Origin: Pomacea canaliculata
Taxonomy: Eukaryota > Mollusca > Gastropoda > Architaenioglossa > Ampullariidae
Length of the DNA: 64,000 nt
Assembly: GCF_003073045.1 (NCBI RefSeq)
Contig: NC_037590.1
Location: 41,966,751 to 42,030,750 of the forward strand
Direction: 5' to 3'
A model generated the notes under the pieces. It worked only from the letters and a program-made list of their open reading frames with translations. It was not told the DNA's origin and searched no databases. Of this stretch, positions 31,272 to 44,347 are shown in pieces. The stretch's first letter is position 1. Each line of letters starts with the position of its first letter. The translations under genes were made by a program, and so were the position numbers.

Positions 31272-31353
31272 GAATATCAAAGAGACTCACATATTAGAAA
31301 GAATATCAAAGAGACTCAAATATTAGAAAGAATATCAAAGGGACTCACATATT
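31272..31353. repeat. 29-bp tandem repeat, three units
   Basis: The word GAATATCAAAG(A/G)GACTCA recurs at 31272, 31301 and 31330, exactly 29 bp apart. Confidence 0.85.
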
Positions 31354-31675
31354 ATAAGATGTCAGAGTTAATATGGAGGCAGACTTATGTAGGGACCAGA
31401 ACCTGTTCCCTGGCAAATTTGCGCTGAAAATGATCGAAGTATGTAGTAGGCTTTAACTCAGCTGCACTGGTAGTACCACTCAGCCTCCATTGTCGTTATT
31501 GTTAAATGTGTGTAAAGCTCTGAGGACTGTCAGTCTACTTGTGAGACAGTTGAAAGCAGTTTCTCTCAGTGGTCTTCTGTTTGAAAGCCTTTGCTTGGTC
31601 GTTTTTGTACTACATGCCAGCAAGGAAAACAGTCGTAGAGAGGACAACAAGAAACTCTAGACCCATACAGAGACA

Positions 31676-34587
31676 ATGTCAGCAGCTGTTGTATTACTGA
31701 TTAACATTCTTACAGGTGTAATTTCTGTCCATCATTCAGGTAGGTGAATAACCTGTAATTAAAATATTAGTAGAATGCGCTTCAGCTTTTTCAATCGTGA
31801 AATTAAAAAAAAATAGTGACAGGTATTTTTGAAAACTAAGGAATACTCAACACTTAGAAATAAACCTTCCAGCTGTAGATTAAACTAAGTAATACATTAA
31901 TCTTTCGGTGAGTTGGGAAGATGTTTGCCACGATGTTAGAGAGTAAAGAAAGTTAAAAACAATCTCGCATATTTTTTTCCAGATATCATGTAATATACCT
32001 TACCTATGTGAACTGTATATAAATTATACTCTATCTTACTTGTATGTATATGGTATATCATATCTTACGTATATGAAGGATATTGATCTTATACTGTCTT
32101 ACCTATGTATCACATACTCTATCTTACCTGTATGAAATGTCCATATATATATATAGTATACTATATCGTATGTTTTGGGCTGTCTGACATGACAGTGACA
32201 TCAACTCAAGCAACATCAACTGCACGACTTGATGTGTACGGGGATTCGGGTATCTTCCTGAGCCCCGGGTACCCGAACTCTTACAGCTTGAACTTGAACC
32301 TGACTTACACGGCGCACCTGGACAGCTCGGGCCCGCTGGTGGTTGGTCTGTCCATGGTCATCGACCTGGAAAAGATCGGAGATAGTTGCTATGACTACGT
32401 CATGATTGGTTCCACTGTCCACTGCGGAAATAAAACTGAACTCACAGTAGGTAAGCTTTGCCGGACTAGCAAGGAGAGTGCACACCAAAGAATGTTCAAA
32501 CTTGTTGAGATACCTTTGACAATGTTTTGTTTGTTTGTTTATTGACTGTAAAGTGTGTATGTGTGGAGAAAACAAAACATTTTCCTTTTGCACGTATGCA
32601 GCTGAACAAGAGAAATAGATGTGGAGAATATTGTCAAAAATAACAAAGGTTTGGAAAATGAATGTCAGAGATAATTTTTGTTTTTATTCTCTCCAGTTGA
32701 AGTTTCGGGAAATCTGTTCACAATGCTGTTTATTACTGACGGCTCGTTTAACTTCCGCGGATTTAATATTACATATGCTGTGGTACGAGGTAAGTATTTT
32801 GCACACATCCAATGTTATGAAGGCAGACACTCCACAGAGAATTAAAAATTGCAATGTAGAATATATTTGAAGCTACAGATTCAATCAACATACAATTTCG
32901 GCTACAGATCTTCAAGCTTTAAATTATTTCTTTACCAGCATGTTTTTAATTGTGGAAGGCAAAATTTAAATTATTTTTGGTCTCATGTCCCTGGTCATTG
33001 GAGTGAAGAACCTCCGCAGCTTCTGTCGGTTGGCTGTCTGTTCATCGTCATTGTCACGTGACACTCCATAGACAAGATCAAAGAGTTGGATCTCACAAAT
33101 ACCAACGGTTCTCTCCTTACCCAACTCACCCCTCCTCGCACCCGCCCTTGAATTATATTTGGTCCGCTAGGAACTCGTGTCAGGCACGTGCCGTGACATC
33201 TGGCATACTGAGTTCACTATAACGAATTTTCTAAACTTGGAATTTTAGTTATTACTTTGAAAAAGAAACCGTTACATTGAAAATCGTTATATCGAGATTC
33301 TATCTGTATTGTATTTGCATTGTCACAAGTGCAGGGCGGGAAATGTTTGAGTCCGTTGTAAAAAAAAATTGCACTTGTCCTGCTACAGAAACAAGAGAAA
33401 CACAAGCAAGTACAAGTACGGCGACAGATGAAAGTGTAGCCTCGAGCACAGACAGCCTGACAGATTCCTTTGATAGCTCAACCATTTCCTCCATCACAGA
33501 CCCCAGAACAGATAGCATGGCGACAGAGCAAAATGTCGGTTCGAGTACAGACGACAAGGAAACTGTCTTGGATAGTTCAAGTATGGCGACAGTTGAAACT
33601 GTCGGCTCGAGTACAGACATCATGACTTCCTCTGATAGTTCAAGCACTTCCTCCACGACAGCCAGAACCGAAAATCGAGCATCCGATGTGTCCGTGAAAA
33701 CCAGCCATGTAGAGGTTAACAAGACAAGGTCGGGCGACATTTCGCTGCTAGTGTCAGAGGTCACGCCAGTCACCACCGACAGTGACGGAAACAGTATCCA
33801 AGACATCACGACACCTGTGATTTACTATCCAGAGGAACAGGATAAACAATCTAGTGACATCAGTGTCATCAGTGACCTCAGCGATCAGGGATTTACTTCT
33901 CTCTCAAAAGAAAATACGGATCAACAGGAGTCCCAAGCAACGTTGGCGACCTTTGACACTCTATCAACACGTGCAGGCGACGGTCAAAATGAATTTGTAA
34001 CACCCGGAGTCATTTCAACAGATGTAGTACCACCACCACAAACATCAGAGCGAATCCCTCCACCTGCCAATTATCTTTCAAGTGACAAGGATAACCAGTC
34101 GAGTGATTTGAGTGGGACAGCCATCGTCACACACGCAACTTCTGGAATGTTCCTAGCGACCTCTCATTACAGCGACACCACGACCGCAAGTCCATCAGAG
34201 GACGAACCGCTGTCCAGACCAACCGTCACCTACGACAGCCGTTCACCACCGACTCCTCCTCCACCATCAAAACCACTTCCAGTGCTCGCCCCTTGCAGAT
34301 GTCAGCCTCAGCAGTCAGGTGACAATGAGACAGCGGACGTGACGTCACAGCGAGCAGAAGAGCAGGCGTCGCAGTTGGCCAGAGCCTTGGCCGTTGACAA
34401 GGGCAACGTGTCCAGCCAGAAACGCCGCAAGGTCAGCGCCCCCAACGGTCACCTAACGGCGACGACCTGCGGGGTCATGGTCACTGCCGTGTGTGTGCTT
34501 CCCTTCCTGTTGCTGGTTGTGGTGGACATAGCAGGGAGTTTCGCGCACTCACATTCCCGAGGGAACAGAAGGGACGTAACTGCGTGA
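31676..34587 (+). CDS. CMT2: CUB-like domain, mucin-type stalk, single-pass membrane protein
   Basis: Unnamed family, paralog of CMT3 and CMT1. Coding exons: 31676-31739, 32196-32450, 32697-32789, 33335-34587. Total 1665 bp, 554 aa, all introns phase 1. Signal peptide MSAAVVLLINILTGVIS. CUB-like domain ~residues 32-137: LDVYGDSGIFLSPGYP, LNLTYTAHLDSSGP, CYDYVMIGSTVHCG, then FRGFNITYAVV in the 93-bp exon. Residues 138 to ~475 are a Ser/Thr/Asp-rich stalk with repeats such as MATEQNVGSSTD and MATVETVGSSTD, and a Pro-rich end (PPTPPPPSKP). Then APCRCQ, ALAVDKGNVSSQKRRKVSAP, a membrane segment ~518-539 with Asp535, and an 18-residue basic tail. Sequons in the CUB-like part (NLT, NKT, NIT) and NVSS next to the membrane suggest a glycosylated surface protein. 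AATAAA at 35617-35622 may end the transcript. Confidence 0.9.
33208..33306. mobile_element. short pogo/Tigger-like MITE next to a CMT2 splice acceptor
   Basis: TA-flanked, 99 bp. The left end (CTGAGTTCACTATAACGAAT) and the right end read inward (CAGATAGAATCTCGATATAA) are imperfect inverted repeats carrying the TATAACGA word typical of pogo-like MITEs. It ends 28 bp before CMT2 exon 4 (33335), so it supplies part of the polypyrimidine/branch region. Confidence 0.6.
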
Positions 34588-37500
34588 ACGGACCGGAAGA
34601 TGAGTTGTAACATGTTGATTTAAGCCCCCTTCCCTTCACATCCTAGTGTGGATGAGGCGGAGTTGAGGGGGTGGGGAGGAGGTGGGTGAGCAACATGTTT
34701 ATAAACTTAAAACTTTTCTCAAGTCAATTTAGAAACTTAAAAAGAACTCGCTCCTGTGGATGAGATGCGTTGCACAAGTGAATACAAATTTCGCTTCAGC
34801 AGGTTTATTTTAATTGAAACAAATTTAGTTTCAAAAAGTTCTAAAATTGAGTTGTGCAGTGTTTTTTTTTTTTCGATAAAACTATCTAAATAGATTGAAC
34901 TCTTAAGTGCAATGTAACTGTGTTGTGCAACTGGTCCCTTGCTGTTATTTCGTCCATTTATTGTTTCAGGGGTCATTATCCTGCAAAACAGTAATTATTT
35001 ATATGATAAAAATAGAGTCGTAGAGAGTTAAGCTGTTATTAATATAATGTTACAGAGGAAATAATGTATCAACACTGCAATATTATGTTTTATTTAAAGG
35101 ATAATGTTTCAGTATTTAAAGATTCTCGTTTTTCGTGTTTCTCTTTCTTTTGTAAATTACTGGCTGCAAAATCTCACTTTCTCTTGTAATATAAGCAAAA
35201 CTGTTTGTTTCATGTTAAAAGTTCTCGATTTCAGCTGTGGCAGATTAATTAGGTTAGGAGGGGTAGCATTCTACTGTGACTCCCCCATAACTAACTGAAT
35301 AGACTTATTCCCCCTTCACATTATTTCCCCTTCCATTTGCTTTTTCAGCCGCTTGAACCTTTAGCTTGAAACTATTTTAATTGCTTTGATATATCCTTCA
35401 AACTGATAAAGTTAGTCTTCAAATCTTTTCTGGAATTTTATTAATTGCATTACCATTAAGTAAATACCTACTTTTGAAATATTTTGTTGCAGCCAGTAAA
35501 TATCTAAAGTAAACAGTGTGATTCGCCATTGCTATGTTAATATTGGTAAAGAGGTCAGCAGCATTAAATTCATTATTTGATTTGGGTCCACATTGACATA
35601 TGTATTAAAATGTTTCAATAAACCGTGCTAGAGAGCATGTGGGATACATTTCATTAACAAGTTAAACTCACTGTCTAACCAAATTTTTGTATTTCAGGAC
35701 AGAAATGTAGAATAGAATCTTTTGACAGTGACTGGCTTTACGAAGTTTTTCTCAGCCAGCGGCTTTTATGTCATATACAGTGTAATAGAAATTCTTGTTC
35801 ATGCGAGTTTGGTGGAGGACAAAATAGATTTTCAGAAATGTTTGTAATGTGGTGGACACAGACAACTGTTTTTGTTAGAAGTAGAGACACAAAGATACAA
35901 TGGAGAGCAGAATCGCCGTATGATTGTGATCATCGTCATCATATTTATCTGCACGTGCCAGTCATTAACGGTCGCTGACCAGCAGATAACCTCTTTCGGT
36001 GAATACATTATTAAACCTGCCCAGCAGACAATAAACAAAGGACTTTGTAGACGAAACACTTTTGAGACAAGAAGAAAGAATGCAACTCAATGACATACAA
36101 AATATCAACCTTAAAAACTTTTCTTTATTTTAATTTTCTTCCGATTCATCATCACCTTTGTTGATTTCTCTCCCTTGCTGGCTCATTGTTATCACTACTG
36201 TATTGTAACATGTAAATATTATTAGTTTAGCTTTGTGTTTGCTTGAGCAGTTGAATGCATCTATGTTTGTATAAGTTTACTTTTTAATTTGCTGTGTATG
36301 GATTTCCCACAATGCTAGTGTAGAATGTATGTAGGTAAACTCCATGAACATCCAAGAGGAGGCACTCTCATCTGTTTGCATTCATCGGACAGTTTGCCTA
36401 ACTCGATTGTTTTTAGCCAAAACCTTGGTCACAGAGAAAGATTTATAAACAACTGAAATACCCGCCATAAAGAAAATAACTTGTGACACCCTAATGTCAA
36501 GGAACCCTATTACTAGGACCTGTCTATATATATATACGCTTATAAACTAATCTGTTGGATGTTTGCATGTCTTTGTTCTATTAAAATGCAAGACCTACTT
36601 TTTATTAACTCAGACTACTCAATCTTTTAATGATGAGGATGATGATGATGAGGAGGATGACGACGATGAATATGATGATGTAATTGCTACAGATGTGGAG
36701 TAATAGCCAGACTAAAACTTGGGACTTGAGCAAATGTTATAAGGAAGCAAATACTAGAGGACAGAATAGTCGGACTGACAACAGCAGGAAACATACATGA
36801 ATATTGTGATGGGATTAAGGCGACTTTTAGGCAAGGCTCATACACTATCTTTTCTGACCGTTGAGCATTTAAACCACATAAACCTACATTTAGTAGCAGT
36901 TGGCTTACTTGTCCATCTCAGGGATGGACTGAATACCAGATACTCATTGATTTTGTTCACTTTATTTTGGCCACACACACCAACAAAGCATGTAAACAAC
37001 AACATGACATCACACTGTACAAGGGCAGAGAAATCGCTTTGCCTGCAGTTATTCACTTAATGAAACATTTTTTGGCGGGTGGAAGAAAGGCTTTCAAGCA
37101 GTTGTAAGCTGCGAGAAATATAAAAATACACTGTAGCAACAGCCGCCAGAAGCGGGCGAAATCCTTCCTGCGTGCAGAAGCAATGGCTTTGCAATGGCAG
37201 GTGATTGGATGAATAACGATCTTGCGGCGGATGCTGTTCACGTGCGGGGCGCTAACGGGAAACTGGATTGTCGACTGATGTTGGAAAAAGTTCAAACTTG
37301 CATCAAGCTTATATTGTGAGTAAACAACAACAAGGATACGATTATATCGTACATAAACAACAACGATACTATCAACAAACATTCAGCCAGGCGCCTTCGA
37401 CCTCATAGTGGGGACTTCGATCGTGTTTTTCACACATCAGTGCACAAAGCATGGAAGGCAATCAACTTCAATCAACGCTAGGAGATGGCACATATCAAAC

Positions 37501-38874
37501 AAAACAAATACACAGTCAATCCCAGGTGCACATTTCTCCAACACATTCTCCGTGTTACTTAAAGGGTATCGTTATTGGGTATTTTACTCCAGATTGTACT
37601 TACTGTGAATGTGCTTGCATTTCCTGACATATTATACTGTTTTCTGGCAACTAATTTATTAATTTTTGTTGTTTATTTGAATTATACAATGTTGATTTCA
37701 ACATTCATGAGCTATGTGTTCAGTTCTTGAAGTTAAACAATTTTACTCATTAAATGTCTAGTGAGGTTCATTGTGTTACTGCCTAAAGCTCACTGAAAGT
37801 TATTATTTCCAAAATTCTCTGTCGATGCCCATTTTTCTTGGCGACACACATCAACATCACCATTGACAGAAAGCAACTGAATTTCAGCTTTCATTATTAT
37901 TTTATATTTATCTTACAGCGAACTGAAGCCAGTAGAATATGTCTGTATTCTTTATTTAGAGGTATTTTTGTGTTAGGATTTCTGATTTTACTGCTTTGTC
38001 AATTCTTAGGACGATTTCCCAAGATAATCTTTGAAGACGATTTCTGAAGATGATTTCAGAGAACCTGAACGGTTATTGAAGGTTATTGAACCCTTTTGAG
38101 CCTGTAGAAACAAAGCACAGTATAAAGCGCCCTTCCTGTCCCCCATGTTATCCCCCAACGAGTCCCTCCTGTGCCTCTCTTACAAAATATTCACCCATCC
38201 CCGTCGCCCGTCCACTGACGCAAAACAATTAGAACACAGATCGGTTTCCCCACAACCCTCCTATGTCGCAAGCAACAGATCATTGTTCTCAAAGTCCCGA
38301 CCCCTTGACAATAGAGGTTAGAGTTTAAAGTCCATGCACGCACGCGCACAGGTCTCCTCCCGGACACGTTCGAGGACGCATTGCAGCCAGCTGCATGATG
38401 GACAGAGTGGCCATCGGGTGAGAAAGACAGCGGGAGGAATATTCCTTCTACTCACTTAGCGGCTAGTGACGTGTGTCCTTCTGTCGCCCACAGAAGACAG
38501 GATGGAGTAAAGGTGGCGAGGAACCCTCCGAATGCACCGAGCCAAGGGAACAGCATCGAGCATCCCCGGGACACCACGGCGCTCGGCAGGCCTCCCAACA
38601 CTCTCACCCCCGGCATACACCTACCCGACAGAGCACGAAGGTTCTTTGCTATCTGGTTGGTTGGTTGGTTTATTTAATAGGAAAATGCTTCAAACTTGCG
38701 ACGATTTCGCACTATAGGGGAAGAGGGAGGAGAGAGGAATCCGGAGTACCCGGAGAAAATCCCCGACGCCCTTCGGTGTGGACAGGTGTCACATACATAG
38801 AGTCCCGAGACGAGATCTGAACCCTGACGTCGATAATTATTTCTGCAGATAAAGCAATGACAGGTACACACGGA

Positions 38875-38972
38875 CTGTGTGTCTGTGTGTCTGTGTGTCT
38901 GATGTCTGTGTGTCTGTGTGTCTGTGTGTCTGTGTGTCTGATGTCTGTGTGTCTGTGTGTCTGTGTGTGTGT
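38875..38972. repeat. TGTGTGTCTG minisatellite
   Basis: Tandem TGTGTGTC(TG) units interrupted twice by TGATGTC. Open frames across it are low complexity only. Confidence 0.9.
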
Positions 38973-40572
38973 GGTTGGGTGGGTCGGCGGGTGTTATTGC
39001 TCATAGAAAACATTGTTTCCTTAAATCGCTTTCAAACGAATGAGAAAGAAAATAATGTTTCAGGAAAAGGCTAAAGCTTGTCATGATTTTTAGCTTGACA
39101 ACAATGTATGATCGCTTGTATTCAGTCATGGCGACCTGAGCTAAAATCAATCAGGGTTCACACGCTGTGAGCAGCGAGGGAGGCCCTGACTAAATGTACT
39201 TTCCATGGCTTACAACGAATTCACAATTGAAGTGTGCATGATAAGTCTGAACCATAACTGTATGTCTGTTTGGTGGATCAGATATGACTGTATTTTGGTA
39301 TTGTTCTTTTGTTTCAATTCCATTCACCACTCGCAGGGAAGCTGGTGGAGTTGCAGAGGTCCACTCACACCTTCTTGTCCGGGAATTGAACTCAACACGC
39401 AAAAACTCACCCGATGAGGACAGTGTAAGGATCGACAGATTAATAGTTTTGTCTTGATTGGGTGTGTGGGGTGGATGGCTATTCTTTGTTGGTGGACCTG
39501 TTTGTCTGGTTAATTCCGGTAATGAGTGAGACTCTAGTCTGCTAAAAGTTCTCAAATCTTTCATACTTCCATGTAGACCTGCATCTCACTGCCCTCTGGG
39601 ATAAATAATGTCTTATGTTTCTGCTTTTGTCTAAAATGGAAACAAGACACAGGACACGTCTGAAGTTTGACAAAATCTTAATTTCTGGGATTTTGAGATA
39701 TGACATTTTATGACAGTTCTACCTGTCGTCTGAGTACCCTGTGAGCATCATTTATAACATGGTTCTGAAATACATATCTTTATTTACTAAAGACAGTAAT
39801 GTTTTCATAATTTGTCGCTCACAGTCAGTGAAAGCAAACAATATTTGAGGCCAAGCAACTCAGTCAGTGGCGCAAGTGATATTTTCACAGGACCGATGTT
39901 TAGAGCAACTTTCATTGGCGAGTAGTTATAAAGCACTTTATGAACTTCATGAACATGAACTTTGCTAAAAAAGTTAAGTTCTGAAAAGGCCAAGATACAT
40001 TCATGCTAAAGTTAAGTATTAATATACTTCCTTTGAATCAACTCCATGTAAAAATATTATTTCGTCACCTGCTTTCGCCTGTCAGAATGTGTCAGAGCCA
40101 GTGATCATAAATATTGGATACACGCTGCGATATGAGAAAAATTGTTGAACCACGAGGCAGTCGTGTTAGCACACAATGCCATATAACCCAGTGGAAATAG
40201 ATTAACAACAATGTCTTTAGTTTTAAAAAGTATTAAAGCACTTCAAGGGGAAAAATGCAACGTTGGCAATTTTTTTTAAAATTAGAAATGTAAGCCGTTA
40301 GTAGACAGGTGAGTCAACATGGCGAGTAAACTTCAAGTAGAGCCACCCAGGGTATTAGGTGGACATCACAGGCCAGGACTCAAGTGGTTGGACTTTCTCA
40401 TTCTGTGAAGTTTGACTAGTGCCACACCTAACCCATCAGCAAAGACAAAAAGATTTAGTTTGTTAAAAACTTCATTAAGTGGATGGAGGGAGTCAATCAG
40501 AATGTGTGTGTGTGGGGTGCTTGGGCTAGCTCTTACTAAACAGCTCTTTATTGAAAGTCATGAAATGCAATG

Positions 40573-40574
40573 TC

Positions 40575-40653
<79 letters not shown>
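40573..40653. repeat. (ATT)n microsatellite
   Basis: About 26 uninterrupted ATT units. Confidence 0.98.
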
Positions 40654-41160
40654 TAAAAAAACAGAAATACAGACTCAGAAAACAGCAAAGATCCTGGCCT
40701 ATACAAACACGTCAAGTAGCGACACACAGACAACAATATCAACAAAAGTCGTTTTACTGAGTGGATTTCTCGTGTCTTCATTTCGTGAAACTCAGTCAGG
40801 TATGGGCATGTGGCAACTGCTTGATGAAGATGTCTAGGTACTCTATCTTTCGTCTTAGTTGTTAAACACTGTATTATAAAGCAGTAAACTTGATGATTTC
40901 GTGTATTGCTCTACCTGTAATGTTATTGTCTTGAAATTGCACGATGTTCGACAACAGCGATGAAAGTGGTCGTCAACATGCGCAGATGTTGTAGCGGACT
41001 TTTACCTGCACCAGGAAGCGCCACCATCGACAAGACCTGTGTCGTACCCAGTGTGGTGGCAAATCACATCTTTATGACATCTACAGGCTTGACAAGCACG
41101 TGGCAGCTAGATGACAGAGAGAAAGATCAGGCACTGACACTAATAAAGACTCGGATACAC

Positions 41161-41235
41161 GGAAGGTGGCCGCCATTTCTCCTTCCTGCACAAGACGAGG
41201 GCCAGCATGGCGCCGCAATGGCAGTAATTACAGAG
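41161..41235 (+). promoter_or_regulatory. paired inverted YY1-like block, copy B
   Basis: GGCCGCCATTTCT, then GCACAAGA, then CCAGCATGGCGCCGCAATGG. CCAT-to-ATGGC spacing is 34 bp, the same as copy A. No CMT gene lies directly after it; the next is CMT3, 2.4 kb downstream. Confidence 0.4.
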
Positions 41236-43031
41236 CCCATAGCTGTGAGGTAAGCATGGAGTTTATATTTAGTCACACTCTTGAAAAGGTTTGCTCCACA
41301 GTAGAACAAATAAACCAGCAGGGGCTGAACCTACAAGTGTTTTATGAAGAGAGAAAAATCCTCCCCATAAAGGGAAAAAACTCAACCTTTTCCTTACGGG
41401 CATTGATCTTTGTGTCTGTTATTTTGAGTGTCTCAGTCATCTGTTCTGTCCGCTTGTCTGTCTGTCTACATCCGTCTGTCTGTCCTACCCGTCCTTGTCT
41501 GCCAATGTCTGCCTGTGAATGTTTTCCTGTGTAACTTGAAATTTCAAACAACACTTTACCCGAAAGAACTACTAAGTGCGTCTTCGAAAGTTCTTTCCCT
41601 TCATTTTCCAACTTAGTTCTGGAAGGAGGAGCTGCACTCAGAGGAAGTAAAGCTAAAGTTACATGAATATAATTATTTAGAATACACTTACAGACACCTT
41701 ATTATGTTTTTTCTTATGTTTTTTTATTTCTCTGCTGTTTTTAATTTTTTTACGAACCCTAGCGCAGTATTCAGAGATGATGTGGGGGCGCCATCTCTGA
41801 ACCAGTTTCCGCTTCTACCAAAGACGTGGAAGGCAACAAGGGAAGGTAACTGCAGCAAGTGAGAATTGGCTTAAGTTCTTGTCTGGGTTCAGTTACCTAC
41901 CGTTGTTGTCTTTATGTCATTGTGACCAGTTAAATGGACTTTATTATTTCATGTCATTATGACTGGTTAAATGTATTTCACGCACGTGACACACATTTTA
42001 AGCAGACGGGGAGTTTCCAGAGAGAACGACTGTCGTCCCTTAGTTTTGTCTGTGATTGTTTGTGCAGCAGACGAGAGTGTGAGACATCAACAGTCAACTC
42101 ACTGATGCCAGTGTGTTTCAGTTTTTACGGACTACATTGTACCGCTTCTGCGCAGGAAAATGTATGTGAACTGGTGGAATGAGCTAAATATCAGCGAGAT
42201 GACCAAGCCAGGTAGATAACAGTGAGTCAGTTTGAGTAGATGTCACAACAGACAAAAGGGTGAGGTAGCCTACCCCTGGCTTCGCTTTCTTTCTTGAAAT
42301 CTGCGAGCAGGCTGAGAACATCCCCATCTCCTGTGGTACTATCATCAGTGAACCACGCTACAGAGACTGAACTCTGTGAACTGGCTATCATACTCTGTTA
42401 TTTATCATGCACTGTGATATAAAAGGAAAAAAAAACATCTGACATAACGGAACAATGTTTACACTACATAGAATCTCCCAAAGAAAGGACAAAAAAGTCC
42501 GAATAGTAAGAATTATTTACGTCGTCAAAACTGACTTAAGCAGAGCAAAGAAAACTTTTTATCAAGAGAACGATTTTTAACACTTTGAATTCTGTGATGA
42601 AAACTTGGTCTGTCGTCGATTTTTATCTGGAAATCCATCAGAAGTCCATAATAATGCGTACATCGACTTTGTGATGCTGATCTCAAGCAGCTCTGTCATT
42701 AATTAATGTGACTCCAGACCTCTCTATGTTGTCGGCAGTTTAAAAGTTGACCACTAGCTTCTGCATTCAAAGGAAGTCACTTACCTGACAAACTCTGTTG
42801 ATGGGCAACATAACAATAATATTATCATTGATTAGTGTGGGCGTCCACACCTGCAAACAGCGACACACTATCATGCGTGCAGTTTGCACCTGGAATCACC
42901 ACCTGTGATCTCTATGCCACAGTTTCTGTGTGGAAAGTGTAATGACTCTCGTCTACCTGTGATGACCACAGAGATTTACAAGTTACCTGAGAGAAGCATT
43001 GAGGCTGTGGCGACTCAAGGTGGTTGATGAT

Positions 43032-43105
43032 GCGGAGCTCCATCATTCTTCCTGCTCCACAAGACTCGGGTCCAAATGGCGATGCAATGGCCGTGAACTG
43101 AATGA
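43032..43105 (+). promoter_or_regulatory. paired inverted YY1-like block, copy C (upstream of CMT3)
   Basis: CTCCATCATTCTTCCTG, then CCACAAGA, then TCCAAATGGCGATGCAATGG. Spacing 36 bp. It lies ~520 bp before the CMT3 start codon. Confidence 0.4.
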
Positions 43106-43596
43106 ATAATGGTTCCTGTTGGATGGCATTGACGTGCACTGCTGGGAGGGTAATGACAGTTCAAACGACTACAAAGCAGTGATAAGAGATCAAAAGGAAT
43201 AATAAAGACATGAAAAAGGACATCAGTACTAAAACTATTATAATACATAATAATAAAACTGTTTTTGCATGTGTTGGCATCGGTCGCTATCCCAGCTTCT
43301 TTCATTCGAATTTAAAATGCCTTGCATGCGCAGTACCACTCAGCTGCTTGTATCACTAAACGATATTTAACCAGGGTATCGATGACTTGCCGTCCAGTCC
43401 CTGCCTGATGGTCGTGGGCGACTTTCTCAGTACTTGACATTTTGTTTATCCGCCTCCGTGCTGTCAGACAAGGAAACAACAAGGAAACTACGGAGACATA
43501 CAGAGAACAAGGAAACTGCAGACATAGAGAACAAGGAACATAAGGATACATACAGAGAACAAATACGGATACATACAGAGAACAAGGAGACCAACA

Positions 43597-44292
43597 ATGC
43601 GGGTAACAGTGATATTACTGACTGGAATCCTTGTGGACTCAGTTCAGTCAGGTAGGCAAGTACCTGATAATCAAAATGTTGATATTTATAATAAACCTTT
43701 CAAAGATAATAATAACAAAGTTATGAAAGTGCCAAGCAAGTTAAATTTGAGTTAAAGTATAATACAATTTAAAGAGAACTCAACATGTATCTTTGAATTC
43801 AACTTGTCAAATGCTGATGACACTATGTTCGCGATGTTTGAATCATTCAGTCAGCTGCAATATTTGTTCTGTAGAATAAATACAACTTTCAATCAAAGGA
43901 TTTTTATATTTTTGTTTTTTATAAACCATGATTTAATTTTCAATCCTGCCGTGTCGAATTTAGAGGCTCAGCGATTTGAGCCTAATTGTGGGAAGTAGAA
44001 AGGAGACTGGCGCCCAGGACATGCGCGTGAATGAAGGAGGGAAATGTTGCTATGGAAACTACTCAGCTACTCGATACTTGTAGCTCTCATGTCAAGAGAG
44101 ACAAAGAAACTTTAGTCTAAACTCCTCCAGAACTTATTTTCGATGACAGTCAAGGATGTCTGCAAACTAATTATTCACAACTCTGTGTGTAAGACACTGC
44201 TTGTCTGCTCTTTCTCCACAAATCACATGACTTCATATTCCAATTGCCTTTTGAACCGAAACAGGAAGCTGTTAGAACAGTAAATACGTTTT

Positions 44293-44347
<55 letters not shown>

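Larger units (their letters stand above)
28355..31675. other. CMT1-CMT2 divergent intergenic region
   Basis: No supported gene. On the minus strand near 28850, about 500 bp before the CMT1 start, is an AAAATGGCGAA motif like a YY1 site. Block A of the paired GCCAT/ATGGCG element is at 30722-30795. Short tandem repeats lie at 31130-31190 (about 21 bp, three units) and 31272-31353 (29 bp, three units). The rest is AT-rich and featureless to me. Confidence 0.55.
34588..43596. other. CMT2-CMT3 intergenic region (9 kb)
   Basis: No supported gene. Holds the CMT2 3' UTR to about 35640, a (GAT)n-type patch at 36633-36678, a TGTGTGTCTG minisatellite at 38875-38972, an (ATT)n microsatellite at 40573-40653, and copies B and C of the paired GCCAT/ATGGCG block. 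Just before CMT3 a ~22-bp tandem repeat (ATACATACAGAGAACAAGG-like) spans about 43490-43596 in the likely 5' UTR. Confidence 0.55.

Noticed and set aside
35919-36092. Small secreted-peptide-like frame (MIVIIVIIFICTCQSL start, RR and RRK sites)
   Set aside because: The hydrophobic start comes from a GAT/ATC-rich patch and there is no splice, homology or promoter support. It lies just past the likely CMT2 3' end.
38473-38850. GC-rich frames and a CCCGGAGAAAATCCCCGACG-type word suggesting a SINE or LINE tail
   Set aside because: The word recalls animal dispersed repeats, but I could not define ends, a poly-A/tandem tail or a target-site duplication.
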